A DNA stretch of 64,000 nucleotides, from NCBI GenBank assembly GCA_963829705.1, contig CAWHJN010000005.1:124001-188000 (forward strand). The letters run 5' to 3'. Each line of letters begins with the position of its first letter. Positions within the stretch are counted from its first letter, which is position 1. Positions 50,775 through 58,919 of the stretch are shown one piece after another. Position numbers and translations under genes: made by a program. The notes under the pieces are model-generated. The model did no database searches. It was not told where the DNA came from and saw only the letters and a list, made by a program, of their open reading frames with translations. The DNA comes from CAWHJN01 sp963829705. GTDB lineage: Bacteria; Bacteroidota; Rhodothermia; Rhodothermales; BA12.

Positions 50775-51355
50775 CCTTTCGCCGCGCGCAGCGCGTACTT
50801 GCCCATCATGTCGAATTCCAGGTTGACGGGCTGGCCCACGCGCCAGGTCTGCGCCGTGGTTTTTTCGTAGGTGTGCGGGATGAGGGCGACGGTGAACGTG
50901 TCGGCGGCGAGGCGCGCGACGGTCAGGCTGATGCCGTCGATGGCGATGGAGCCTACGGGGATGAGGTTGGCGGCGAACGCGGCGGGAAACGCAACCTCGA
51001 CCTCCCACGACGTGGAGCGCTCATCGACGCGGCGAATGGTGCCGACGGTATCCACGTGTCCCTGTACGAGGTGGCCGTCGAGCCGCGATCCCACGCGCAG
51101 CGCCCGTTCGAGGTTGACGCGGTCGCCCTCGGCGAGCGCGCCAAGCGTCGTCTTCGCAAGCGATTCCTCGACGGTCACGAACGAGAACGCGCCGTCGCCG
51201 ATCTCCACCACCGTCATGCATGCCCCGTTGACGGCCACGCTCTCGTCCACACGCAGTTCGCTGGCAAACGGGGCTTCGACGGTGAAGCGCCGCCCGTCGC
51301 CGCGCGGCACTGCGCGCCGGACCGTGCCGAGGGTTTCGATGATGCCGGTGAACAT
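50765..51355 (-). CDS. ribE: Riboflavin synthase
   Basis: The enzyme dismutates two molecules of 6,7-dimethyl-8-ribityllumazine to riboflavin. The 196-residue protein starts with the hallmark MFTGIIETLGTV and has the expected two lumazine-binding repeats (ESVAVNGACMTVV ... SLAKTTLG and GHLVQGHVDTVGTI ... SIAIDGISLTVA). It lies downstream of ribD on the same strand, 184 bases away with a region of no apparent coding between them. No FMN riboswitch was found. Confidence 0.95.
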   Translation of the reverse strand: MFTGIIETLGTVRRAVPRGDGRRFTVEAPFASELRVDESVAVNGACMTVVEIGDGAFSFVTVEESLAKTTLGALAEGDRVNLERALRVGSRLDGHLVQGHVDTVGTIRRVDERSTSWEVEVAFPAAFAANLIPVGSIAIDGISLTVARLAADTFTVALIPHTYEKTTAQTWRVGQPVNLEFDMMGKYALRAAKGVG

Positions 51356-51539
51356 GAGTTTCGGATTTCGGAAGGCGGATTTCCTCCGGGAAGCTTCGCT
51401 TTCAGAAGGAAGGGTGCAGCCGCTGCGCGGAGGAAGTGCGAGGGGGCGAGGTGGGATCGGACACGCGGAACGCACGAATCGAGAAGATGCAATTCTTTGC
51501 GCCCTGTGCTGCGCCCGGAAAACGACGAATGACGAAACC

Positions 51540-52664
51540 TCAACGCTCCAACCGCCACCCCGTAAACAGCACATCGTCACCCACCGTTTCCCACGTGGGA
51601 TCGGCCCACGTCCGTGCCTCCGACATCCGGGTGGGCGAGGGGAGCCGCACCGACCGCTTCCCGTCGCCGAGGAGTTTGGGGGCGATAAAGCACGAGAAGC
51701 GATCCACGAGGCCCGCGGCCAGCAGCGCCGACGACAGGCCCGGGCCGCCCTCGACGAGGAGAGATTGCACGATGCGCCCGGCGTCGCCCCGCCCCAACGC
51801 ATCGAGCAGCACGCCGAGGTCGAGGTGGCCGTCGTGTTCGGGGATTTCGAGCACCTGCCCCCCTTTCTCGCACAGCGCGTCGGCGTAGGGGGGCAGCGCC
51901 CCCGGCGCGGTGACGGCGACGGTGCGCGGAGCGTGGGTGTCGGTGAAGAGCGCGAGTGTAGAAGGCAGCGTGCCTGTGCGGTCGAGCACGACACGCCGAG
52001 GCTGGCGCGGCGCGGCGATGCTGGTATCGGGCGTGCGGACGGTGAGGGCGGGGTCGTCGGACCGCGCGGTGCCGCTGCCGACGAGGACGGCGTCGTGCGT
52101 GGCGCGGAACGTGTGGACGCGCGCCCGCGCCGCCTCGCCCGTCACCCAGAAGCTGTCGCCGGTGCGCGTGGCCACGCAGGCGTCGAGCGTCTGCGCGATT
52201 TTGAGATGCACGAGCGGCCGGCCCGTCGTCACGTGCTGCACGAAGGCCGCGTTGAGGCGTCGGCACGCCCGCTCTTCGGCACCCACCGTCACCTCGACGC
52301 CCGCCGCCCGCAGCTTTTCGACGCCGCGCCCGGCGACCTTCTCGAACGGATCGACCATGCCCACGACCACGCGCGGGATGTTCTTCTCGACGATCAGGTC
52401 CGCGCACGGCGGTGTTTTGCCGTGGTGCGCGCACGGCTCCAGGTTGACGAACAGCGTCGCCTCGCGCAGCTTTTCCGCGCCATGCCGCGCCTCGGCCTGC
52501 CGGATGGCCTCGACCTCGGCGTGCGGCCCGCCGTATCGACCGTGCCACCCTTCGCCCAGCACCTCGCCGCCCGCGCCCACGACCACGCAGCCGACCATCG
52601 GGTTGGGGCTCACGTGCCCCGCGCCGCGCCGTGCCAGTTCGAGGCACCGATGCATAGAGGACAT
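51540..52664 (-). CDS. ribD: Bifunctional diaminohydroxyphosphoribosylaminopyrimidine deaminase / 5-amino-6-(5-phosphoribosylamino)uracil reductase
   Basis: RibD carries out the second and third steps of riboflavin synthesis. The N-terminal zinc deaminase domain has GPHAEVEAI and EPCAHHGKTPPCADLI (about 47-88); the C-terminal reductase domain has LDACVATRTGDSFWVTGEAAR, DAVLVGSGTARSDDPALTVR and LLVEGGPGLSSALL. At 374 residues the length is normal. Start at ATG 52664; the second ATG is at 52655. ribA/ribB and ribH are not in the window. Confidence 0.95.
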   Translation of the reverse strand: MSSMHRCLELARRGAGHVSPNPMVGCVVVGAGGEVLGEGWHGRYGGPHAEVEAIRQAEARHGAEKLREATLFVNLEPCAHHGKTPPCADLIVEKNIPRVVVGMVDPFEKVAGRGVEKLRAAGVEVTVGAEERACRRLNAAFVQHVTTGRPLVHLKIAQTLDACVATRTGDSFWVTGEAARARVHTFRATHDAVLVGSGTARSDDPALTVRTPDTSIAAPRQPRRVVLDRTGTLPSTLALFTDTHAPRTVAVTAPGALPPYADALCEKGGQVLEIPEHDGHLDLGVLLDALGRGDAGRIVQSLLVEGGPGLSSALLAAGLVDRFSCFIAPKLLGDGKRSVRLPSPTRMSEARTWADPTWETVGDDVLFTGWRLER

Positions 52665-52674
52665 GGTTTGTGGA

Positions 52675-52690
52675 GTTGGTTGGATGGTTG
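52675..52690. repeat. GTTGGTTGGATGGTTG element upstream of ribD
   Basis: A simple TTGG-rich tract just before ribD, the same type as the elements near 2551, 34179 and 50735. A small CCCGC/GCGGG hairpin lies about 20 bases further on. The remaining intergenic sequence to 52794 shows no other feature. Confidence 0.4.
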
Positions 52691-52794
52691 ACCGACGTGG
52701 ACTCTATCCCGCTATGCGGGGCCCTCTCGTGGTTAGGAGTTGGAAATCGTGGCGTCTGCTGCCAACCCCCAGCGAGCGCAGCAAACCTGCCAGT

Positions 52795-53517
52795 TTACCG
52801 GGGGCGGGGCGGCGTGTGCAGGGCCTCGTACGCATCGTCGCCGCCTTTGAGAATCGCCCGCATCTGCTTTCCTTCGTAGACCCGCACGCCGCCCGGCGCA
52901 GCAATCGCCGCCTCCACCATCGCCGCGGCCACGTCGCGCGCCTCGATGGGGCGCGTGTTGGCCAGCGGGCCAATCATCAGCGGCGCGAGCGGGCGCATGG
53001 CTTTCTGAAAAAACGCCTCGGCGGGCCGGGGTTCGTCGCGCGCGCCCATGAGCAGCGACGGGCGGAAGAGGTAGACGCCTGCGAACGGCTCGATGCCCAC
53101 GGCGCGCTCGGCCTCGCCCTTGACGCGGCTGTAGAAGACGAAGGAGTGCGGGTTGGCTCCGTGCGCGCTCACGAGCGCGAACTGCCGCGCGCCTTCCTCT
53201 CGGGTGATCCGGGCGAGGAAGCGCGGGTAGTGGAGATCGACCTGCTCGAAGGCCTCTTTCGAGCCAGCCTCCTTGATCGTCGTGCCGAGCGCGCAGAACA
53301 CGTCGTCGGCGCGGAGGTGCTCGCGCGCAGCGTCGAGGTGGTCGAACGACACGACGTGGTGCGTGTGCTTCTCGCCGCGCGACGGAGCCTGGCGCCGCCC
53401 GATGGTGACGACGCGGGCATACACATCCGAGGCCAGCAGGATATGCAGCAGGTGCCCGCCGACGAGCCCGGTGCTGCCCGCGACGAGGGCGGTGCGGGAG
53501 GCCGTCTCCGTCCTCAT
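52795..53517 (-). CDS. NAD(P)-binding atypical SDR family oxidoreductase
   Basis: The 240-residue Rossmann protein has the nucleotide motif GSTGLVGGHLL (about 14-24), CALGTTIKEAGSKEAFEQVD, LVSAHGANPHSFVFYSRVKGEAE with a YSRVK catalytic-type motif, and YLFRPSLLMG. This matches the HTATIP2/YwnB-like subgroup with uncharacterised substrates. It lies one base downstream of the Nudix gene stop, so the two are probably co-transcribed. Confidence 0.8.
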   Translation of the reverse strand: MRTETASRTALVAGSTGLVGGHLLHILLASDVYARVVTIGRRQAPSRGEKHTHHVVSFDHLDAAREHLRADDVFCALGTTIKEAGSKEAFEQVDLHYPRFLARITREEGARQFALVSAHGANPHSFVFYSRVKGEAERAVGIEPFAGVYLFRPSLLMGARDEPRPAEAFFQKAMRPLAPLMIGPLANTRPIEARDVAAAMVEAAIAAPGGVRVYEGKQMRAILKGGDDAYEALHTPPRPR

Positions 53518-53518
53518 C

Positions 53519-54142
53519 TCAGGCGGGAAGCGCGCCGCGCACGATGGAGGTCACGAGCGCGTGGTGCGCCTGCAGCGTGTCGAAGTCGAGTTTGGAGCCC
53601 GCCTCCGTCCACGGCACCCACGCGACGGCGTCGATGCCCTCGTCGGCCTGCGGCGTGAACGTGTCGGCGTCGGTGCGCATCAGAAACCAGCGGGTGGTTT
53701 TGACCATGCAGTAGCCTTTTTCGAGATAGACGTGCTGCGTGTCGCCCAGTCCGCGAATCACGCGCACGGCGTCGATGCCCAGTTCCTCCTTTACCTCGCG
53801 CTCGGCGCACGCGTGCGTCGATTCGCCGGGGTCGCGCTTGCCTTTGGGCAAGTCCCACGCGCCGCGCCGGTGGATGAGCAGCACCTCGGGCTCCTCCGCG
53901 CCCGCCCGCACGACGTAGCCGCCGGCGGCCTTCACGCTTTTGAGCGGCGCGTACGGGCGCAGGTTGCAGTACGCTTCCGCCGGGGCCTCGTCGGCCACGA
54001 AGCCGAGCGGCGTAGCCCGCAGGCCGAGGAGTTTGCGGGCGTCCGCCACGAGCACTTCGGACGAGAGGTGCAGCGCCTGCTTCAGCGTCGCGAGAAACAG
54101 CGACGGCGCGGGGGCCGGCAGGACGGGTTGAAAAAGCAGCAT
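53519..54142 (-). CDS. Nudix hydrolase
   Basis: The 207-residue protein contains the Nudix box GKRDPGESTHACAEREVKEELG (split here: GKRDPGESTHACA then EREVKEELG, about 121-142), preceded by VLLIHRRGAWDLPK, the usual beta strand before the box. An N-terminal region of about 70 residues is unusual. It would cleave a nucleoside diphosphate linked to another group, with substrate unknown. It is followed directly by the NAD(P)-binding protein gene. Confidence 0.85.
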   Translation of the reverse strand: MLLFQPVLPAPAPSLFLATLKQALHLSSEVLVADARKLLGLRATPLGFVADEAPAEAYCNLRPYAPLKSVKAAGGYVVRAGAEEPEVLLIHRRGAWDLPKGKRDPGESTHACAEREVKEELGIDAVRVIRGLGDTQHVYLEKGYCMVKTTRWFLMRTDADTFTPQADEGIDAVAWVPWTEAGSKLDFDTLQAHHALVTSIVRGALPA

Positions 54143-54194
54143 GGAGAGACGGACGCCAACAGAAAGGGGGTGCCGGTACAGACGCCCGCGCGGT

Positions 54195-54801
54195 TCAGCT
54201 TGTTCGCTTGATGGTGCAGCCGATGGAGCGCGTGACGTCCTTGCTGACGGCCTCGCCCGCCGTCATGGCGTGGAGGGCGTTCATCAGAAACGGTTCCTCG
54301 ACGGCACCGGCGTCGGCGGCGTTGTCGTCGATGGCACCGCGGTAGACGAGTTTCAGGTCGGCGTCGAACAGGAACACGTCGGGCGTGCGCGTGGCCCCGA
54401 AGGCATCGGCGAGGCGGTGGTTGGCGTCCACCACGTAGGGCATCGCGTAGGCGTTGCGCTGCGCGTGCGTCCGCATCTCATCCATCGAATCCACGCCGTC
54501 GCGCTGGCCCTCATTGGAATTGACGAGCACGACGCCGACGCCTTTTGCTGCCGCCGCCGCAGCGATTTCGTTGTAGCGATTCTCCCAGCGGAGCACCCAC
54601 GGGCACGTGTTGGCCGAGAAGATGACGAGCAGGCCGTTCTCGCCTGCCACCTCCGCGAGGGTCAGCACTCTCGCCCGCCGTCGAGGTCATTGCGTAGTCC
54701 GTCATCGGAGCCGCGCTGCCGATGGGCAGCGGGTCGAGGAACCCGGTGAAGGCGAGGCTGGCGAGCAGCACGCACGCGGCGGGGACGAGACGGCGGTACA
54801 T
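54195..54801 (-). pseudogene. Secreted redoxin/thioredoxin-like protein, frameshifted
   Basis: The N-terminal part (MYRRLVPAACVLLASLAFTG, signal peptide, then TDYAMTSTAGES) and the C-terminal part (LTLAEVAGENGLLVIFSANTCPWV ... TPDVFLFDADLKLVYRGAIDDN ... SIGCTIKR) lie in different frames. They join perfectly if one base near 54666 is removed, giving a protein of about 201 residues. The CPWV site with one Cys and the final SIGCTIKR are typical of AhpC/TSA-like redoxins of this group. The long piece 54195-54668 could be translated alone from GTG but would lack the signal peptide. Confidence 0.7.
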
Positions 54802-54970
54802 GGCGGCAAGAGGCAAGTGAAAAGGACACGGATGCGACTACAAAAAGCGAGAGGCAGGCGGGTTCCGGGCAGAACAGCCGCCGCGCCCCGCCACGAACAA
54901 TTGCACGCGCCTCCCGTTAGGCGGAGCCGCTGAACGCGCGCGTGTCCGTCCCCCTTTTTGCGGTCGAACC

Positions 54971-55372
54971 ATGAGCAACACCATTCCCCTTGGCCAGCTT
55001 CACGACCTGGCGCTTCTCTACCTCGGGCTCGCCTACGGAGCTGACGCCGATCTCGCCTCTGCCGAGGAGCAGGAGATCGTGGCCCGGCTGTACCGCTGGC
55101 AGCCCGACCGCGACCCGGCGCTGCTTCAGCACGTCCTCCGCGACGCCAAGCTGACGTACCTCAACGACGCCTCCGGCGCGCGCATCGACCAGGCCATCAC
55201 GGCGCTCCGGACCTCGCTCTCCGCCGACGTGCGCCGCAGCATCCTCGACGACCTCGGCCACATCGCCCGCGCCGACGGCACGGTGGTCGAGGGCGAGAAG
55301 GTCTTCATCCACACGCTGCGCGAAGCGTGGGGCATGGGCGTGCCGGGCGAGCAGCCGGGTACCCACAACTGA
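54971..55372 (+). CDS. TerB-like (tellurite-resistance-like) domain protein
   Basis: The 133-residue helical protein has an N-terminal LHDLALLYLGLAYGADADLAS and a C-terminal helix RRSILDDLGHIARADGTVVEGEKVFIHTLREAWGM (about 93-127), which is the TerB-type pattern with acidic residues set for metal binding. No tellurite-resistance genes surround it. The ATG at 54971 follows GAACC with no clear ribosome-binding site. Confidence 0.75.
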   Translation: MSNTIPLGQLHDLALLYLGLAYGADADLASAEEQEIVARLYRWQPDRDPALLQHVLRDAKLTYLNDASGARIDQAITALRTSLSADVRRSILDDLGHIARADGTVVEGEKVFIHTLREAWGMGVPGEQPGTHN

Positions 55373-55469
55373 GGGGCAGCCCACCTGTCGTTAACTCACT
55401 GTTGACCTTCCGGTAAAGCTCGGGTAACAGCACGCGGCTATCCTGGCCTCAACAAAACAGGATGACGGC

Positions 55470-56306
55470 GTGCAACCGCACCTCTACCGGACGATCTGGA
55501 TTTCCGACGTTCACCTGGGCACTGCAACGTGCCGGGCCGACGCGCTGCTCGACTTTCTGCGCCACCACGACGCCGAGCGCTGGTTTCTCGTCGGCGACGT
55601 GTTCGACGGGTGGGCGATGCGCCGCGCGTGGTTCTGGGGGCAGGCGCACAACGATGTCGTGCAGAAACTGCTGCGTAAGGCGCGCAAAGGGGCCGAGGTG
55701 ACGTACATCCCCGGCAACCACGACGACTTCGTACGCGACTCGGCGGGCCTACGCTTCGGCGGCATCACCGTACGGCAGCGCGCCGTACATACCACAGCCG
55801 ATGGGCGGCAACTGCTCGTCCTTCACGGCGACGAGTTCGATGGCGTCGTGCGCCACGCGCAGTGGCTCTCCAAGCTCGGCGCGGGTGGCTACCGACTCGT
55901 GCTGCACCTCGACCGGCACCTCGACACGCTGCGCGACACGCTCGGGCTGCCGTACTGGTCGCTGTCGGCGTACCTCAAGTCGAAGGCCCAAAAAGCCACG
56001 CAACTCATCGGCGATTTCAGCAGAGCCGTCGCCGCCGAGGCGCGCATGTGCGACGTCGACGGCGTCGTGTGCGGGCACATCCACCACGCCGAGATGCGCG
56101 AGATCGACGGCATCGCGTACTTCAACTGCGGCGACTGGGTAGAGAGTTGCACCGCCCTCGTCGAGCATTTAGACGGCAGGATGGAGATCCTTTCCTGGAC
56201 TGAGGTGCGCCCCCTTTCGGATGCGGCCTACGCGGGCGACGGCCTGCCTACGGAACCTGCGCTGCCGCTCGCGCACCTTCGCGCGATGCTGGCGAGCCCC
56301 GCGTAG
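55470..56306 (+). CDS. Metallophosphoesterase, UDP-2,3-diacylglucosamine diphosphatase (LpxH)-like
   Basis: The 278-residue calcineurin-like enzyme has all five motifs in order: ISDVHLG (about 11-17), LVGDVFDGW (about 40-48), IPGNHDDF (about 81-88), LHGDEFD and CGHIHHAE (about 202-209). The arrangement fits the LpxH/LpxH2 group, which cleaves UDP-diacylglucosamine in lipid A synthesis, consistent with a Gram-negative envelope. The start is GTG. A TTGACC-N17-TAACAG pair at 55402-55430 and a TATCCTGG box lie upstream; neither is certain. Confidence 0.82.
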   Translation: MQPHLYRTIWISDVHLGTATCRADALLDFLRHHDAERWFLVGDVFDGWAMRRAWFWGQAHNDVVQKLLRKARKGAEVTYIPGNHDDFVRDSAGLRFGGITVRQRAVHTTADGRQLLVLHGDEFDGVVRHAQWLSKLGAGGYRLVLHLDRHLDTLRDTLGLPYWSLSAYLKSKAQKATQLIGDFSRAVAAEARMCDVDGVVCGHIHHAEMREIDGIAYFNCGDWVESCTALVEHLDGRMEILSWTEVRPLSDAAYAGDGLPTEPALPLAHLRAMLASPA

Positions 56307-56402
56307 CAGCAGGCCCCGCGAGGCGGCAGCGGTGTGACGTAACGGACCTGAAACCCGACTTTGTAGAAGCGAGTTGGCAGCGGCAATTAATGCACGCTGA
56401 CT

Positions 56403-58142
56403 ATGAACGCCCGATGGATGCTGCGCCCGGTGGAAAACGCCGCGCGTGTCGAACCCCTTGCGCGCGCCCTCAACGACCTTCCGCTCCCGCTGGCACGTGC
56501 GCTCGTGCTCCGGGGCGTCGAGTCGTTCGAGGACGCCCGCCGCTTTTTTCGCCCCACGCTGCACGGCCTGCACGATCCGTTTGAGATGCAGGACATGAAG
56601 CGCGCCGCCACACGCGTCGCCCGCGCCATCGACAGCCGCGAGCGCGTCGTCGTCTACGGTGATTACGACGTGGACGGTACGACGGCGACGGCCCTGATGA
56701 CGCACTTTTTGCGCTCGCAGGGCGTGGACGCGCAGTTTTTCGTGCCCAACCGCTTCGAGAACGGCTACGGGCTGTGCAACGCCGGGCTCGACTGGGCGAA
56801 GGCGCAGGGGGCTACGCTCGTCGTCGCGCTCGACTGCGGCATCACGGCCATCGACGAGGCGCGCTACGCGAAGAGCCTCGGCCTCGACCTCGTCATCTGC
56901 GACCACCACAAGCCCGGCCCCGCGCTCCCCGACGCCTACGCCGTGCTCGACCCCAAGCGCGACGACTGCACGTACCCGTTCGACGAACTCTCGGGCTGCG
57001 GCATCGGCTTCAAGCTCGTCCAAGCCGTGCTGGCCGAGACGGGGAAAAGTCCCGACGAGGCGATGCCCTACCTCGACCTCGTCGCCATGTCGACGGCGGC
57101 GGACATCGTGCCGCTCTTCGGCGAAAACCGGGCGCTGATGCACGCGGGCCTCGAACGCCTGCGCCGCCAGCCGCGCGTGGGCCTCGCCCAACTGGCCGAC
57201 ATGTGCCGCACCGACCTCGCCACGGCCACGACGGAGAACATCGTCTTCACCCTCGGCCCGCGCATCAACGCCGCCGGGCGGCTGGGCGACGCCGACCGGG
57301 CCGTGCAACTGCTCTTGACCGAGGACTCGCAGGAGGCATTTCAACTCGCGCTCGATCTGGAAGGCCTCAACCAGAAGCGCCGCGACCTCGATCAGGAAAT
57401 CCAGCACGAGGCCATGCGGATGGCCGAGAAGCAACTCGCCGCGTGGGCCGAGCACTCCGTCGTGCTCTACCACCCCGACTGGCACCTCGGCGTGATCGGC
57501 ATCGTGGCGAGCCGGCTCGTGGAGCGGTTCTACCGCCCCGCCATCATGATGTGCTCGGTCGGCTCGCACGTCAAAGGCTCCGCCCGGTCGATCAAAGGCA
57601 TCAGCGTGTACAACGCGCTCAAAGCGTGCGACGACCTGCTCGAAGGGTGGGGCGGCCACGACTTCGCGGCGGGCCTGACGATCAAAGAGGAGAACGTTCC
57701 TGCCTTTCAGCGCCGCTTCGATGAGGCCGTAGGCAACAGCATCACCGAAGGGCTGCTCGAACCGACCGTGGACGTGGACGCGCACCTGCACCTCGGCGAC
57801 CTCGACGAGCGCTTCTGGGCGATCCTTCGCCAGTTCGCCCCGCACGGCCCGACGAACCTGATGCCGGTTTTCCAGAGCGACAGTCTCGAACTCGTGGGCC
57901 AGCCGCGCACCGTCGGGCGCGACGAGGCGCACCTCAAGTTTGCCGTGCGCCCGGTTTCCGGTGACGGCGAGGCGCGCGACGTGATCGCCTACCGGATGGG
58001 CAAGAAGATGCCGCTTCTACAGCAAAGCCAGCGCGAGGGCCGCCCACTCGATCTGCTGTTCAACGTCAACGAGAACACGTACCGGGGCCAGCGCTCGCTG
58101 CAACTGAAGGCGAAAGACGTGCGGCTGAACGGCGACGGTTGA
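56403..58142 (+). CDS. recJ: Single-stranded-DNA-specific 5'-3' exonuclease RecJ
   Basis: RecJ acts in recombination and mismatch repair. The 579-residue protein has the DHH-family core: YGDYDVDGTTATALMTHFL (about 81-99), DCGITAIDEA and CDHHKPG (about 160-166), and DIVPLFGENRALMHAGLERL. LGPRINAAGRLGDADRAV and the DHHA1 end GWGGHDFAAGL follow. A C-terminal OB-like region (from about 450) is present, so the protein is complete. ATG 56403 is used. It starts about 96 bases after the LpxH-like gene. Confidence 0.95.
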   Translation: MNARWMLRPVENAARVEPLARALNDLPLPLARALVLRGVESFEDARRFFRPTLHGLHDPFEMQDMKRAATRVARAIDSRERVVVYGDYDVDGTTATALMTHFLRSQGVDAQFFVPNRFENGYGLCNAGLDWAKAQGATLVVALDCGITAIDEARYAKSLGLDLVICDHHKPGPALPDAYAVLDPKRDDCTYPFDELSGCGIGFKLVQAVLAETGKSPDEAMPYLDLVAMSTAADIVPLFGENRALMHAGLERLRRQPRVGLAQLADMCRTDLATATTENIVFTLGPRINAAGRLGDADRAVQLLLTEDSQEAFQLALDLEGLNQKRRDLDQEIQHEAMRMAEKQLAAWAEHSVVLYHPDWHLGVIGIVASRLVERFYRPAIMMCSVGSHVKGSARSIKGISVYNALKACDDLLEGWGGHDFAAGLTIKEENVPAFQRRFDEAVGNSITEGLLEPTVDVDAHLHLGDLDERFWAILRQFAPHGPTNLMPVFQSDSLELVGQPRTVGRDEAHLKFAVRPVSGDGEARDVIAYRMGKKMPLLQQSQREGRPLDLLFNVNENTYRGQRSLQLKAKDVRLNGDG

Positions 58143-58172
58143 GCAACGAGAGGGCGGCGGGGAGGTCTTTAG

Positions 58173-58661
58173 ATGGAAGCCCTGCCGCTTTCCATGTTTA
58201 CTTCCTTATGCCTCACACAGCCAAAACGAACCCCCACGTTTTCGATGCGAACGTGGATTCTGCTGTTGTGGGATGTAGCGCTCATCGGGATGGTCTTCAT
58301 CCTCGTTCCCAGCTTCAAATACACAGGATTCTGGTACCTGATGACGGCTCCAGACAAGCGGTTGCCATCGGCGCACTTGGCTGAACCAGACGACGATATG
58401 TGGAGCGTGTTGTGGGTGGAGGTGGAAAGAGACACGATCCAAATCGAAAACTACCGACTGACGCTCACCTCGCTACCAGATGCTCTTCGGGATTCGAGGC
58501 AATGGAGTGTGCAAGGCACGGCGTACAGGTTCGGCTACCCACGTGACGCCGTACTCCTCGTCGCTGACCGCGACACGCCGATGGGCGACATCCTGCCCGT
58601 TATCGAAGCCGCGCGGCGGGCGGGCTACGAGGAGATCCGGTTTATGACGGTGCGGCGGTAA
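58173..58661 (+). CDS. Single-pass membrane protein with ExbD/TolR-like C-terminal domain
   Basis: The 162-residue protein has one helix (about 26-46) and a C-terminal region AVLLVADRDTPMGDILPVIEAARRAGYEEIRFMTVRR that closely resembles the end of ExbD/TolR (DxxxPxGDV...A..AG). ExbD works with an ExbB proton channel, but no exbB/tolQ gene is nearby. The start could be 58173, 58194 or 58245 (MRTWILLLWDV); the earliest is given. Similarity is by eye. Confidence 0.55.
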   Translation: MEALPLSMFTSLCLTQPKRTPTFSMRTWILLLWDVALIGMVFILVPSFKYTGFWYLMTAPDKRLPSAHLAEPDDDMWSVLWVEVERDTIQIENYRLTLTSLPDALRDSRQWSVQGTAYRFGYPRDAVLLVADRDTPMGDILPVIEAARRAGYEEIRFMTVRR

Positions 58662-58736
58662 ATCCACGCGCACCCTCTCCGTCGCTCTGCGTCTCGTTCC
58701 CCTCACACGAGGGGGACCGGCCAGAGGCCGAGGGGG

Positions 58737-58808
58737 TCACACCACGAGCAGCAGGAGGGGCGTGAGGCCGATGGCGAAGCGGAGGCAGAAGATGGCGGCG
58801 TCGAGCAT
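58737..58808 (-). CDS. Possible 23-residue membrane peptide
   Basis: A short open frame encodes MLDAAIFCLRFAIGLTPLLL plus three residues, a single hydrophobic helix. It lies alone in the 258-base gap before the M14 peptidase gene. It could be a small membrane protein, but no ribosome-binding site or promoter was identified, and hydrophobic short frames arise easily. Two small hairpins (58698 and 58719 regions) lie downstream of it. Confidence 0.2.
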   Translation of the reverse strand: MLDAAIFCLRFAIGLTPLLLLVV

Positions 58809-58886
58809 GGCAGTAAGGGGGTAGAACGACACCGCGGTAGCCGCCGCGAACGAGGGAGAAGTAACGCGGGCCGGTGCAGAGTCTGC

Positions 58887-58894
58887 TATCTTTG
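58887..58894 (+). promoter_or_regulatory. Candidate -7 box TATCTTTG of the M14 peptidase gene
   Basis: TATCTTTG followed by CAGG matches the Bacteroidota -7 consensus TAnnTTTG exactly, 25 bases before ATG 58920. No TTG lies at the -33 position. The preceding bases GTCTGC resemble the ATCCTGC that precedes the box in other promoters here. Confidence 0.55.
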
Positions 58895-58919
58895 CAGGCG
58901 TTTCAACACCCCATCCTCC

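Noticed and set aside
52665..52794. Possible FMN riboswitch upstream of ribD
   Set aside because: None of the conserved FMN-element segments was found; only TTGG-type repeat and a small hairpin are present.
55402..55430. Sigma-70-like TTGACC-N17-TAACAG upstream of the LpxH-like gene
   Set aside because: The -10 match is poor and other promoters in the window follow the TTG/TAnnTTTG pattern, so this may be chance.
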